NCBI GenBank assembly: GCA_014529385.2
Contig: CM043959.1
Coordinates: forward strand, 48,057,928 to 48,121,927
Length of the DNA stretch: 64,000 nucleotides
Reading direction: 5' to 3'
DNA from: Adiantum capillus-veneris
Taxonomy: Eukaryota > Streptophyta > Polypodiopsida > Polypodiales > Pteridaceae
The position numbers and the translations under genes were made by a program. Position 1 is the first letter of the stretch; each line of letters opens with the position of its first letter. Below, piece after piece: positions 1 through 11,142 of this stretch. A model generated the notes under the pieces. It was not told where the DNA came from. It made no database searches and saw nothing but the letters and a program-made list of their open reading frames with translations.

Positions 1-1145
1 CAGTCAGTTCTCGACTCAGATACAATCTTCGTGAGGACCGTGCATATGGTTTTGTTTGTTGCTTCAGCTTGTCCGTTTGCTTGTGGATGATACGGGGCTG
101 ATTTCCTATGGATTACCATGAATTCATCTAGAAGGATCTCTATCACTTCATTTATGAAATGTGTGCCTCGATCACTCACAATTTCTATTGGCAATCCATA
201 TCGTACAAAGACGTATTCATACAGAAATTGTGCCGTGGTCCTGGCATCTGCTTTTTGAGTTGCCTTTGCTTCGACCCACTTTGTTAGATAGTCTGTAGCC
301 ACAATGATGTATTGTGCATGAGTCTTATATGCAGGAGGTGAAATGGGTCCGACATAATCAATCCCCCATTTTGCAAAAGCTCTTGCCCCCATCATTGGTC
401 TAAGCGGCATATCATCTCTTTTAAGTGGTACTTTGGTCCGCTGACAGTCATCACACCTTTTAACGTATTCCTCAGCGTCCATATGTAATGTTGGCCACCA
501 TATTCCTGCGGCTAAGACAAGTTTTGCTGTCTTATCACCTGAGAAATGGCCTCCACCTACTCCTCCATGAGCTTGCTCCAGGATTATCACATACTCAGAC
601 TCTGATGCGCAAATCCTAAGCTGGTTGTCTTTACCTCTCTTATAGAGTTGATCTCCTATTAAAGCGTAATCTCTAGCTTCTGTCTCTACAGATTTCTGAC
701 GAGCTTTTGACGTTCCTTCTGGGAAAGTTCTATTTGTGAGATATTCAACAATATACTGACTCCATTCTGGAGCGATCATTATCTGATATAATGTTGAATA
801 CTCAGCTGGCGGTTTTGATGAACATACAATACATACAGTGACATATTCATGTACGCTTTCTTTCATTCCTGGCCAATAGACTCCCAATTGTAACAAATTC
901 CTATATGTGTTCCTTCTTGAACAATGAAATGCACATTCCTGAACATGTGCTTCGCGCAGATATATACTATATTCCTCAGGATTGATGCATAGTCGTAAAA
1001 CATGATCATTTCCCAATTGATACAACCTTCCTGCAATCAATTGAAGATTCTTGGATTGCTGAATAGCAATATGTTTCAGGTTGTATTCTCTTCTATCGAA
1101 CTCTCCTCCATAGGTTAATAGGTCAACGACATTTTGAGACCACTC
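1..1145 (-). CDS. Element A integrase, N-terminal two thirds (runs off the window)
   Basis: No stop codon interrupts this frame from about 1140 to base 1. Two zinc-binding H2C2 modules occur in series: one with HVQECAFH and a CIVC pair, then one with HGGVGGGH and a CDDC pair. The RNase H-like catalytic core follows, with its first Asp in a TDYLTKW context, the second in SDRGTHF, and the Glu in NGQAEA just before the edge, so all three catalytic residues are visible. The frame is offset by one base from the RNase H frame because A lacks one A near 1145 that B has. The enzyme would insert the element's cDNA into the nuclear genome. The C-terminal domain is outside the window. Confidence 0.85.
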
Positions 1146-4100
1146 GGTATCATTTCTATGTTGAACAAGTACGCGTCTGGCATGTCGTCATCTACTCCTA
1201 TAGGGTCTTCTCCATTCGTCAATCGCGAAAGATGATCAGCTCTAAGATGTGTTTTTCCTTTCTTTACTACTACCGTGAAGTCGAATTCCAGTAAGATAAT
1301 GAACCATCTCACTATTCTCCCGGTATTGCATGGTTTATTCACTAGGTAGAGCAAGGCTTGGTGATCCGTAAAAAACACAAACTTGTTGGCTAGAAGATAA
1401 TGCCGAAATTTCTTCACAGCATAGATCATTCCTAATCCTTCTCGCTCTGTTGTGGTGTAATTCTTCTCTGCATTGTTGAGCTGTCGACTGGCGTAACAGA
1501 TAGGAAAATCCATGTTTCCTTCTTCTGGCTGAGCCAGAATGCATCCTATTGCATATGCCGAAGCATCTATGTGCACATGGAATATCTTCTCCCAATCTGG
1601 TGATTTCAAGACTGGAGCAGTAATGAGTGCCTCTTTCAATTTCTTGAATGATTCCTCACACTCCTCTGTCCATTCAAAGTTCACTATTAGCCTGTAAAGT
1701 GGTTGGCCTATTATAGCGTACATGTAAATGAATCGTCTATAATATCCACAATGTCCCATAAAGCTCTGTACTTGTTTCGCATTGGTTGGTCTAGGCATAT
1801 CCACTATAACTTTTATCTTCTCTAAATCCGTGGATATTCCGTTTTGTGAGACAATATGTCCCAGAATTCTGCCCTGTCGGACCATAAACACACATTTCTC
1901 AGGATTGAGACAAATGCGATATGTCCTACATTTCTCAAATACTTTTCTTAGGTGTTCTAGATGCTCATCTCTCAGTAGAGAATGTACACATAAGTCATCC
2001 ATGTATATTTCGAGAAACAGCCTTAAGTATTCTTTGAAAGCATGCGTCATCAGCCTCTGGAAGGTTGCGGGAGCATTGGTTAGACCAAAAGGCATAACCC
2101 GATAAGCATAAATTCCCCACTCCGTTGCAAAAGCTGTTTTATGTTGATCTTCCAGTGCTATGGCTAGCTGGTTATATCCTGAAAAACCATCAAGAAAGGA
2201 GTATGTTGTTTTCCCTGATACACGCTCTAGAACATGATCAGTTATCGGCAGGGGATAATTGTCCCTGATTGTTGCAGCATTCACTTTCTTTAAGTTGACA
2301 CACACTCGGAGTTTTCCGTTCTTCTTAGGTACTACCACAATCGGAGATACCCAATCAGTGTGTTCAATCTCGTATATGAATTCAGCTTCCATTAGCTTAT
2401 CTATCTCTTCTTTGATTCGCTTAGCAAACGTATCATTATATGTGTATGGTCTCTGTCTGCTAGGCTTTGCGTCTTGTTTCAGTGGGATTGTGTGTTGGCA
2501 TATCGATGGGTCAACTCCCTTTAAGTCCTTATAAGACCATGCAAACACATCCCTATACTCTCTGAGAAGACTCAAAAGTCTCTCTTCCTCGCCTGGAGAC
2601 AAATCTGTGGCTATGTACACCGGTCTAGGTGGCTCACCTGGAGCTGCTAAATCAACTTTTTTTGCATCCTCCGGTCCGTCATAAGATTCGTTCTCCTTCC
2701 TCTCTCGAATAGGTGGGGTTAGTATCACCTTCCTATCCTCTATCGTGAATTTCCTATAGTGAGAGGGAACATCCATGTTGTCCTTGATTTTGGCTTTTTT
2801 GTCCTCTCCACTCTCAATTTCTGTAGTCCAAACTTCTTTCAGAGTTTTCTTGAGCTCTCTATACTTGTTTCTACGTTCTAACTTGGACTCTGTGTATTCT
2901 CTGTTGCGCTTGTTCTTTTCTGTTTTTTTTGTTTTTTCTGTTTCAGTTTTCGTTCCATTCTTTTGAACTTGATGTCTTGAGCCTCTTTTGTCTTTACGTA
3001 AGCTCTTTTGATCACTGCCTCTCATTCTTCCAGAAATCTTATCCTTAACACAATCTTCAGCCTTTACTAGCATTAGGAATTGATTTTTTCCTCTTATTCT
3101 AGGCATCGGATTGGTTCTAACCCCTTTTGTTTTTTTCTTTGCTCTATAATGTTTCTGGCGTTGTTTAGTTTGGTTCGGAAAATCATAAAATCGGACATCC
3201 ATTATAGTTTCTTCGTTTCCGCTTGAATTGTCCGTTGACTCGTTGTCTGCTTCGTTTCCCCACTCTGGATGATTGGGAATGTCGTGAAACACCTCTTCTT
3301 CATCTTCCTTTTCCAGTGTATCGTTCTTTTCAGTTTCTTTTTCGAGTACAGTTCTCAACATGAAATACGGAACCACGTCGTACCCGTCCTTGTCGCAAAA
3401 TTTCGTTGTGGGACCATCCGGAATTGCACAAACATCTAGGGTTGCTAGAATGTGTGTCCATTCTAATGGTTCAAACGTGTCCTCTGGAAAGGGTTCTCCT
3501 ACATAAGTTTCGTCTTCGATAGCCCTTTCTAAAACACATTCTTCTCGTTTCAGACTTCCACATTTCGAAGCTCCACACATCCATAACTCCTTGGGTTTAC
3601 CTAACCAAGCTGGAAATTCGGATCCCGCCAAAGTAGCTGAATCAAACTCCTCTACCGGTGTTCGGTTCACATCTTTGTAGCTATGGTCTTTCAGGTTCAC
3701 ACGTGTAGTGGTTTCCATATTTCTCAGGTATATGTGATCGTAGCCCCAATCCTGGACCATTTTCAACTGTCTCATGAATGGTCTTCCCAGTATGATATCA
3801 TAGTTATTCTCCTTGCCAAAATCGACAATAGCAAAAGTATGTTCGTATTCAATGCCGCAAGAAGTCACTACAACTTTCTCTAATAACCCCATAGGTTTCT
3901 CCATGTGTCCATCTGCTAATTGGAGTTTCAACCTAGTCTTCCTTATTGCTGGTTTCCCCCATTTTTTCCAGATTTCTTTTGTAGCAATGGCTACCCCAGC
4001 TCCGCTGTCTAGTATTGCCATTGTGTTCACTCCTTGGAATTCAACTGGTAAGGTTGTATTCCCCTCTTCACCTTCGCAATACTCTCCGACCTTGTTTAAG

Positions 4101-4573
4101 GGTACAGGCTTAGCGTTCTTTTGTGGCTTGCTCAGCTCCTCAATGCTCTCTTGCAATCTCGATGTTGGATCTTTTATCCCGAATTTCTCCAAGCATTTTC
4201 CTACAGTGGTCCACATATGTGGTCTTAGCCTCAAAAGCTCAGCTAGAGTGATAGTGCATGTCACTGGTGTTGACAAAATCTCTATCAATCCTTGCGAGTC
4301 CATGACTTTTTCTGATGAGATTTTTCGTGAGGGAAGTGCTCTAATCTCGGATTTTGCTTCATACTCTCCTAAGTATGAAGGTAAGGTTTTCAGTGAATGA
4401 GGTTTGCTCTCCATTGTTCTAACAGAGCCCCCATCTCCCCAGTAAGATTGCAGATCCAAGTCCACTTGAGATCCTGCCTCAAATTCCACTATGGGAGGAT
4501 TCCTGATGTCCTTTTCCCAATTTGTCTGATTAGCTTGGCAACTTAGCTCGTTTGCAAAGTTTGCCTCTCTCAC
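1115..4573 (-). CDS. Element A pol: aspartic protease, reverse transcriptase, RNase H
   Basis: A single open frame of 1152 codons. The retropepsin-type protease lies at about residues 183-290 with the active-site motif ILDSGAG (around 190) and a flap-side ILGRPF near 260. A basic, Glu/Lys-rich spacer (roughly 350-650) leads to the RT fingers and palm, with SPIVVVPKKNGKLRVCVN, FLDGFSGYNQ and the catalytic IYMDD near residue 855. RNase H starts near 996 (HVHIDASAYAIG, then TDHQALL). The frame opens on a GTG and most likely continues upstream as one Gag-Pol polyprotein: a reading WKQVREANFAN precedes it in frame until a TGA, and element C shows the same junction with TAA. It ends early because of a one-base deletion near 1145; in B the frame runs into integrase. 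Confidence 0.92.
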   Translation of the reverse strand: MREANFANELSCQANQTNWEKDIRNPPIVEFEAGSQVDLDLQSYWGDGGSVRTMESKPHSLKTLPSYLGEYEAKSEIRALPSRKISSEKVMDSQGLIEILSTPVTCTITLAELLRLRPHMWTTVGKCLEKFGIKDPTSRLQESIEELSKPQKNAKPVPLNKVGEYCEGEEGNTTLPVEFQGVNTMAILDSGAGVAIATKEIWKKWGKPAIRKTRLKLQLADGHMEKPMGLLEKVVVTSCGIEYEHTFAIVDFGKENNYDIILGRPFMRQLKMVQDWGYDHIYLRNMETTTRVNLKDHSYKDVNRTPVEEFDSATLAGSEFPAWLGKPKELWMCGASKCGSLKREECVLERAIEDETYVGEPFPEDTFEPLEWTHILATLDVCAIPDGPTTKFCDKDGYDVVPYFMLRTVLEKETEKNDTLEKEDEEEVFHDIPNHPEWGNEADNESTDNSSGNEETIMDVRFYDFPNQTKQRQKHYRAKKKTKGVRTNPMPRIRGKNQFLMLVKAEDCVKDKISGRMRGSDQKSLRKDKRGSRHQVQKNGTKTETEKTKKTEKNKRNREYTESKLERRNKYRELKKTLKEVWTTEIESGEDKKAKIKDNMDVPSHYRKFTIEDRKVILTPPIRERKENESYDGPEDAKKVDLAAPGEPPRPVYIATDLSPGEEERLLSLLREYRDVFAWSYKDLKGVDPSICQHTIPLKQDAKPSRQRPYTYNDTFAKRIKEEIDKLMEAEFIYEIEHTDWVSPIVVVPKKNGKLRVCVNLKKVNAATIRDNYPLPITDHVLERVSGKTTYSFLDGFSGYNQLAIALEDQHKTAFATEWGIYAYRVMPFGLTNAPATFQRLMTHAFKEYLRLFLEIYMDDLCVHSLLRDEHLEHLRKVFEKCRTYRICLNPEKCVFMVRQGRILGHIVSQNGISTDLEKIKVIVDMPRPTNAKQVQSFMGHCGYYRRFIYMYAIIGQPLYRLIVNFEWTEECEESFKKLKEALITAPVLKSPDWEKIFHVHIDASAYAIGCILAQPEEGNMDFPICYASRQLNNAEKNYTTTEREGLGMIYAVKKFRHYLLANKFVFFTDHQALLYLVNKPCNTGRIVRWFIILLEFDFTVVVKKGKTHLRADHLSRLTNGEDPIGVDDDMPDAYLFNIEMIPSGLKMSLTY

Positions 4574-7500
4574 TTGTTTCCAAAATTCATTGTAATCTCA
4601 TCTCTTCCGTAAGACCTCTGTATGACTGGATGAAAACTCTCTATCTCCTGATCGGTTGTGTTCAATACTATGCGGTCATCCTTTTGTGTATTTTCAGGCT
4701 TTTGTGCACTGGGAGTCTTTTCAGCTACCCGTGAAACGATAGTCTCTTGCTGAATTGGGTTTTCCTTCCACAATTCATTGTTTCTTTTGGTGGTTCTAAT
4801 AAGGCTTGTGCAGTCTCGATCATTCTCTGGCACATTTCAAGTCTCTGCTTTTCCAATTCCGCGTTTGGGTATGTCATCCACCTCTGTTCTTGTGTTTGGT
4901 TGTTCTTTAACCTAGCTTCGTAAGCTCTCATCAGTGCGTCCAATGGTTCGTGTACTTTGTCGACTAGCACTGATCCCCCTGAGCTTAAGCTCGTTGTTTC
5001 TTTGATACTCTTTTGTTTCGTTCTTTCCGGGCTCATCTCTCGTTTCCCGTTTTGACTCTCAAGTTTTTCTAATCTAGCTTTAGTTTGCTTTAGTTCCTCA
5101 GCTAGAATAGCGTCTTCACGTTCTTTTCTCAACTTCATGCGTGCTTTTCTAGCTTTCCATGTGTTTTTCTGACTCCGCGGTCCTTGACTAACCACTTCAG
5201 TCGCTAACTTTCCATTCTCAGGTTCTCTAGTGGTTTTCTTAGCTTGAGCTCTAGTAACAACTTGCGTTGGTATCAGAGTTTCATTTTCAGACCCACTGCT
5301 GGTAGGAATAGTTTCTAGCATATTCAATGTCGTCTTTTGCACTTTGTTTGGATTCTTTGAACAATCCTCAATGAAGTGAGTAACCCCACACTCAGTGCAA
5401 TAAGCGTTAATTCTAATGATTTCCGTATGTGGGCAAACATTCATCAGATGGTCACCTCCACACTTGTAACAGGGTCCTAGTGCTGGTCTTGGTCCCATTT
5501 GATTCGTCCTTTGTGGATAGGATGGTCTTTGTCCTGTTAACCCTCCATGAGCTATGAACATCAAGGTTCTTGCGTCCAAATTGTATCTCTCTTCATCAGA
5601 AGCACTTGTAATTGTTGGTATTCCAACATTCCCCATCATGCCCCATGGTTCTGGTTGTTTTGGTTCTTCTGGTGGGTAATACACTGTCGGAGACATGTGT
5701 GCACCTGATTCTTCATAATAGGCTTGAACAGGCACTAAGGCTTGTTCTTCCTGATTCTCTAAGGTTGGTGCATATCTAATGCCCACTGGTCTTGCTCCTG
5801 GTAAAGGTGGTTGTTGTCCCAATACCGGTTGCGGTCTTTCTATCCCCATAGGTCCTGGTACATTTCCCGTTGGGTATCGAGGTACTGGATGTACTTGAGG
5901 TGGTGCTAATTGAGCAGGAGGTGCATACTGGCGCTCCCTTACATACCCTTTGTTGTAATAACACTCCTCTGTTGGATGATTTGTCCATTTTTGTTCAATA
6001 GCACACCATTTCAGTGTTTTTGGCAATGGTTTTTGGTATGGTGCCATCCTTTTTAGAGCATCTTCTATCATTTGCTCTACATTTGGCATGGTTGTTGTTT
6101 GAACATTCTTTTTAGTGGTAGTCTCGCTCGCTACGGAGGAGGAGCTACTGGATGCAAAATCTGTATCCGCTGACACCTCTCCATAAACCGTACAGTTATC
6201 CACTAAGTACAATGCCTCTCTCGTTACTTGCTCGAAACTTGTACAAGCTTTCAAGTGCAAGTCCTTCTTGAGAGTGTCGTTCCTCAGTCCCTCAATAAAG
6301 AGAACAGATAGTCTGTCATCTTGTGGTCGTTCACGTACTGGACATCTCTCAATGTATTGTTTGAAGCGAAGTGAAGCTTCCTTCACCTTTTCGTGTTCTC
6401 TCTGTTTAAAAGCATATATTTGTGAGACCGTATTGTGCTTAATCCCTCGTTTTGAGAATTCCTCAGCAAACTCTCTTAGCAAATGGTCAATGTCATGGAA
6501 TCCCCCTATGTTCATTGGTTGAAACCATGTCAATGCAGTACCTTCTAGAGTAAGACCAAATCCCTCGTATTGTGTATGGAAATCTGTTATCTGCTCAGCT
6601 CTTAAGACTTGCTTAAAGAGTGACACATGTGCATACGGATCTCCTGAACCACCATACTTCTTGGCATACACTTGGCTACTTGAGATGGTCTCATACGTCT
6701 ATGATCTGCTACCAATCTCATCGCTCCTGTGTCTCGGCTAAAGCTTTCTCTAGCACCATGGACTTCATGGGTTACCCTTGTCGGTTCCTCTGCCCTGAAT
6801 CTACTACTGGGAGGTAAATGTGATGGTCCCGCTTCAAACCTTGGACCTGAAGTGGTATAGGTGGGGATTGGAACTGCACTACCTCGATTCGTCTCCATTG
6901 ACTCTCTGGAATGTAATGATCCCATTGGTCCGGGCTTCGAGTCCCAAGGTTGACTGAAAGAGTCAGCAACCTGAGTTCTTTGTCCTCCTGTTTCCATTGA
7001 GTTTTGCACTCCAGTTGTTGGTGCTGGTCTATGTGAGCTAGAAGTAACATAATACTGATGTAGAGGTCCCCCAAAGTATGTATATCCTTCTAATTCTTTC
7101 TTGCCCATTGTTGAGTATTGCCTGCCATACTTATCGTAAGTGGCAATTTTCACTTCCGATCCCTCTGTGTAGGTAAAGACATAGAGTCTTTTTTTGTCTG
7201 TCAACTCTCCAGTGTAGGGTTCTTCACATCTATAATAGAGATCTTGCTCCCCATTATTATATTTGTACAGCCCCACATAGATGTTATCAGTGTTGATCCT
7301 TGTAGTTTCATTCTCTCTTCTTAACCTCGCATTAGGGAAGTTCATTATTGGTGCTTTCTCCTCAAGTTCTTCATCTATTTTGGCTTTGGTGCCCATCAAT
7401 CCCCACTTGTCCACAATGTTAGGGTTTAGGACTACCAAGTACATGGTACCCTCGTCATCTAGATATCTATCTCCGCTATAGCTCACAGGCACTAAGTCCT

Positions 7501-7861
7501 TGAACTCACTAGGTCTATCTTCTATCTTTACACAATAGCGGTCCATTCCATCTTTGTAGATCTTGGCACCTTGCTCATTGTCGTACTGGTATTTTATGAA
7601 CAATAGCTTCATGGTGGCGGAAGGGTTTGATGATCCTGCTGCCATATTTTCTATGTTGTTCCTATTCGAGTGTTCCAAGTTTTCGGTGAAACTCTCGTAA
7701 GATCTCTCCGAAGAAGTATCAGAGACACTTCCTTCAAAGATCGGCTCTAATGGTTGCACCCAACTTTGGTTTACACTTCCCTCGGTTGATATGACACTTG
7801 CTGGTTCCCCTTGTTTTGGTTGATTATTCCGGAGATTCCTGCCCGATCTCAAATTCATCAA
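4570..7861 (-). pseudogene. Element A gag (N-terminal extension, capsid region, zinc knuckles), frameshifted twice
   Basis: ATG at 7858 begins MNLRSGRN. The first ~260 residues form a domain I do not recognise (motifs FIKYQYDNEQG, LYVFTYTEG, YDKYGRQYS); a diverged version occurs in C. The retrotransposon Gag core follows (ALTWFQP, EEFSKRGIKHNTVSQIYAFKQ, ALYLVDNC), then a Pro/Gln-rich stretch and two zinc knuckles, CYKCGGDHLMNVC and CTECGVTHFIEDC, both CX2CX3HX4C rather than the usual CX2CX4HX4C. A Lys/Glu-rich, probably helical tail comes last. Compared with B, A lacks one A near 6662, splitting the frame into 7861-6602 and 6671-4725, and one base near 4766, shifting the last ~60 codons into 4833-4570. 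Gag would build the particle and bind RNA. Confidence 0.88.
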
Positions 7862-9267
7862 TTCCCCTAAAGGACTTTAACTTTTCCGTCTCGGCAATTT
7901 GTTTTCCTCAAGTTTTTGTGGTTAGAATTGATCCAAACTGACTGATACTTGGTCAATTGTTTAATCTTGTCAGTTGGACAACTTCTGTTTCATCAAGTGA
8001 GAATTTTGTTACTATTATGCTGAAAAAGACATTATACGCGTATGATGTCTTTTTTCACAGATTTTGACTATTTTGGTTATGCTCACTCTCAGTGGCCCCT
8101 TTATGCTCTGTTCACTCACAAAATTCAGTTTGAACTCTGTTTGAGCAAGTTATGGCTAGTTCATGCTTTTCTTGGCAATTTTCTGCTTTTGACTTGTTTT
8201 CTGGGTCAATTGTGATCCAAATGGGATGAAACTTGAAATATAACCTCTAGACAGCTATTACAATGGATCTGGTTAGCAAAGTATCAAAATATGTCCAAAA
8301 TTAGGTCAAAGACATCATACGCGTATGATGTCTTTTTCATCAATTTGGGTCCAAACTTGATATTTATGCTTCCAACAGTGATTGTAACACTCTTGTCAGG
8401 TCAGATTTCAAAAATAAGCAGTGGAAGTGCCAAAAGACATTATACGCGTATGATGTCTTTTGTCCCAGATTTTGACTATTTTTGGTTTTAAGCCTTCTCC
8501 AATGTTTATAATTGAGTTTCAAGTGTTTTTGTCAGGTTTGAATGTAAAAACAAGATCTGAATCCAAAATTTCCTATTCTTTGCGTTTCTTGGACTCCAAC
8601 TTGTCTTTTTTGGGTTTCTTTGAGTGTTAATGCTCTTGTTTTAAGTTGATCTTAGGGTGAAACCCCCCTTCTAAACACTCTGGCAATGTCAAATTTTCAA
8701 TTTTAGTCTCTGTTTAGGTCCTAAGACATCATACGCGTATAATGTCTAAAGTTGCAGATTTCCAGTTTTTCAGCACAGAACTCTTCCAATAGCTCTTTTA
8801 AGTGCTCAGCAACAATCAGTTACACAGAATATTTTTCTGAACTTTGTTTATTGCATATTTCACTACCAAAGCAACTTTTTCAGTGATCTAACATGCAATC
8901 AAACAAATCAAGCAAATAGAACACCAATTGATAGCTCTAGATCAGGATCAAATCAGGCCCTACCTAAGCTACTTCTAATCATAAAATGGATTTTTTGCAA
9001 TTGAAAATATAAAGAGATTTACTACCACACAAGGAGTAGCAAATGCTTTTTATGTCAACAACCACTTAAACACCATCAAAAACAATCTAATCTAAGCTAA
9101 ACTAAAAATACTGTCAACACAGAAGACCCAGGAATACCCCACTTCCTAGTATCTCTCGAGACCTTCGGAGTCCACCACTCCTAGATCTTTTCTAACTAAA
9201 GTATACAAAGTAGTTTATACGACTCACCTCGTAGGATTAGTCTCAGGTCACCTACTTAGGGCTCTCG
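7862..9267 (-). other. Element A 5' untranslated leader
   Basis: About 1.4 kb between the primer site and the Gag ATG without a convincing gene. It is A+T-rich, shares most of its sequence with the leader of B (13610-15016) and carries four copies of the 22-bp palindrome. The short frames here are not conserved between A and B. I see no tRNA-like or splice-site signal I would trust. Confidence 0.75.
8028..8746. repeat. Array of four 22-bp palindromes in the leader of element A
   Basis: Copies at 8028-8049, 8311-8332, 8436-8457 and 8725-8746. The consensus is GACATCATACG followed by its exact reverse complement; most are flanked by A on the left and T on the right. Copies 1, 3 and 4 carry one C-to-T or G-to-A change in one arm. 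Spacing is 283, 125 and 289 bp, the same ladder as in B. As RNA each can fold into a 9-bp stem with a CGCG loop. Confidence 0.95.
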
Positions 9268-9285
9268 TCCCCGGCAGCGGCGCCA
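9268..9285 (-). promoter_or_regulatory. Element A primer binding site (tRNA-Asp type)
   Basis: On the minus strand the sequence two bases inside the LTR end reads TGGCGCCGCTGCCGGGGA. This form is commonly assigned to tRNA-Asp in Athila-like gypsy elements. It would prime minus-strand cDNA synthesis. The tRNA assignment is from general knowledge, not a search. Confidence 0.85.
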
Positions 9286-9287
9286 AA

Positions 9288-10227
9288 TGTTAAGGCGGTT
9301 ACGCCGCTAGTGGAAGCTAAATAGCGAGAACTCAACCAACAACAGAAATTGTCAGACGAGGACGGAGCCTGACCCGCAGGCGCATGGAAACAACTAGGTG
9401 GGTGTCAAATCACCTACTCGACCTTCTAATGACAATCACTACTAAGGAAATCAAATCTAAGTTCTAAAATACGCAAGTGACTGAAATCCGTACTACGAAC
9501 GAATGCTATACGAAACAGGATCTAGAATCATCGAATCGATCTCAAACTCAAGGGGAAGTCTATACACTAGGTAAGAACAACACCCTAAAGACTTGAACTG
9601 CAAAATCAACCTATAACCACTCCGTGCGGTAAACGCGTATGAAGACAGGCCGAAAAATACAGGTGACCGAAACTTGACCCCGATGGTACTAATGTGTAGC
9701 TCTACTCGTTGTGGTTCTATAGATATGCTGCACACTCTATTCCGACACACGAGTTGGAAGAAAACTCACACCGAAGCTCGTAGGAACTTACCACACATAG
9801 AAGCCGATAGCGTGCACTCTTGGTATCTGTGCGTAGCTCTCACCGTTGCTAACACAATGGTGGTGTCGCTTCTCCAATGGCGGCCCCGTAGCTCGCGTAG
9901 CAAGAAGATAAGACTCTCTCTCACTCTCTCTCTCTCTCAGACACAGTCACGGCGCTCAAAAAACTCACTTTGATTAATAATTGAATCCCTCTTAGGTTAC
10001 AAAACTTTGGCTTATATACCTCAGCCTTGGAGGTGAGAACATCTCTAATTATTTACATCAGCAGGTGAAATTACGTCGGGATTACAAGCTGGAAACTCAA
10101 TTGAGTCCCGTTACTTAATGAATGGCTCAAATCAAAATTAATGTCGGAAAGACATTTATTACAATCAATGGTTACAAAATGATGGGTGTGAGCAAAAATG
10201 CGGGTGTGATCCTCTGCTGGCTCAACA
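9288..10227 (-). repeat. Element A 5' LTR (940 bp)
   Basis: It begins TGTTGAGC at 10227 and ends TTAACA at 9288 on the minus strand. It is the same family as the LTRs of B. A TATA box (TATATAAG on the minus strand) lies at 10011-10018, about 210 bp from the LTR start, with a GA-rich tract downstream (about 9908-9940) as in the other LTRs. A half-site of the leader palindrome (TTCATACGCGT) is at 9634-9644. The 85-codon open frame at 9493-9750 recurs in all copies but shows no sign of coding selection. Confidence 0.92.
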
Positions 10228-10375
10228 AGTGGATAGCCGAGTAACCGTAAAACGCCAATGCTCGAGCGGTCAATACCGAGTCGGATGGGTATCGATCGCA
10301 GATCTTGCTCGATCTGTGAAGATTGCTCTCCACTTGTCAGACTCGGTTTCTTGTGCTCTCTCGCAAGCACGGTGT

Positions 10376-10378
<3 letters not shown>

Positions 10379-10458
<80 letters not shown>
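10379..10458. repeat. (CT)n microsatellite, about 78 bp
   Basis: An almost uninterrupted CT dinucleotide run. It produces long Ser-Leu or Arg-Glu frames on the two strands, which are artefacts. Confidence 0.97.
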
Positions 10459-10466
<8 letters not shown>

Positions 10467-10694
10467 ACTCACTCTCTATCTCACAAGTTTTTTGCGCAAT
10501 GAGAGAACGTGTGTCTATCTCTCTATATCACGAGTGTAAATTTTTGAGAAACCTTCTTTTCACGAGCTCGAGGAGAGGAGTCGGGGAATTTGGTCGCAGG
10601 CTCAATGGGAATGAGCTCTTGCACACACACTATTGTGGGAGTGTGAAATAAAAAAAATTTGTTGTTGTCTGTCAAAATCTGCCTGCAGTCTACG

Positions 10695-10697
<3 letters not shown>

Positions 10698-10738
<41 letters not shown>
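10698..10738. repeat. (TG)n microsatellite
   Basis: About 20 TG units. Shorter related TG runs are at about 10839-10860 and 11103-11140, all inside the H interior. Confidence 0.95.
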
Positions 10739-10741
<3 letters not shown>

Positions 10742-11101
10742 ACACCACCAGCGCCCTCCCCTTTGCTTCGATTGACTAGCGCTGTCTGCTTGGCCTCGTT
10801 TTGTAGGCGACTGTTCCCCAATGGATCCCCCACTGAGTGTGTGTGTGTGTGTGTGTGTGAGCTCTACTGGCTTTCGATTCAGGTCAACTGTTTCTGCTCC
10901 CCCCCAAGCTACTCAAGGCCTTCAATCCCCCCCATAGCAATGCTATGTCTATGCTTTCAATCAAGTCTCTACTGCAATTGATGCCATCTTACTGTTGAGA
11001 ATCTGTTGCGCGTAATTCCCAAGCTTGCTCAATTTCAGCTTCCAAGAGTGCCACAAACTCTTCTTTTCGTCTTGAGTCCCCAACCTGTAGCGCTACACAC
11101 A

Positions 11102-11142
<41 letters not shown>

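Larger units (their letters stand above)
1..10227 (-). mobile_element. Element A: large Ty3/gypsy LTR retrotransposon, 5' part (3' end outside window)
   Basis: Read on the minus strand: 5' LTR (9288-10227), primer site, a leader of about 1.4 kb with palindromes, Gag with an N-terminal extension, protease, RT, RNase H and integrase, running off the left edge inside the integrase catalytic core. It is collinear with element B in the opposite orientation and closely similar to it at nucleotide level. The coding region is almost open: compared with B I find only three single-base deletions (near 6662, 4766 and 1145). The domain order (integrase after RNase H) places it in Ty3/gypsy. The primer site is of the tRNA-Asp type used by Athila and related non-chromovirus lineages. 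The flank outside the LTR begins AGTGG at 10228; the partner target duplication is outside the window. Confidence 0.9.

Noticed and set aside
3813-4400. 195-codon plus-strand frame opposite A's protease (counterpart at 18430-19017 in B)
   Set aside because: It is the antisense of the conserved protease coding region, which explains its conservation in both copies.
9493-9750. 85-codon open frame inside the A and B LTRs (also 13127-13384 and 30400-30657)
   Set aside because: Present in all three LTR copies, but the differences are spread over codon positions and change amino acids freely; it overlaps the transcribed LTR and has no recognisable motif. Probably chance.
10229-10651. Overlapping long frames around the CT microsatellite on both strands
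   Set aside because: Ser-Leu and Arg-Glu repeats are direct translations of the dinucleotide run.
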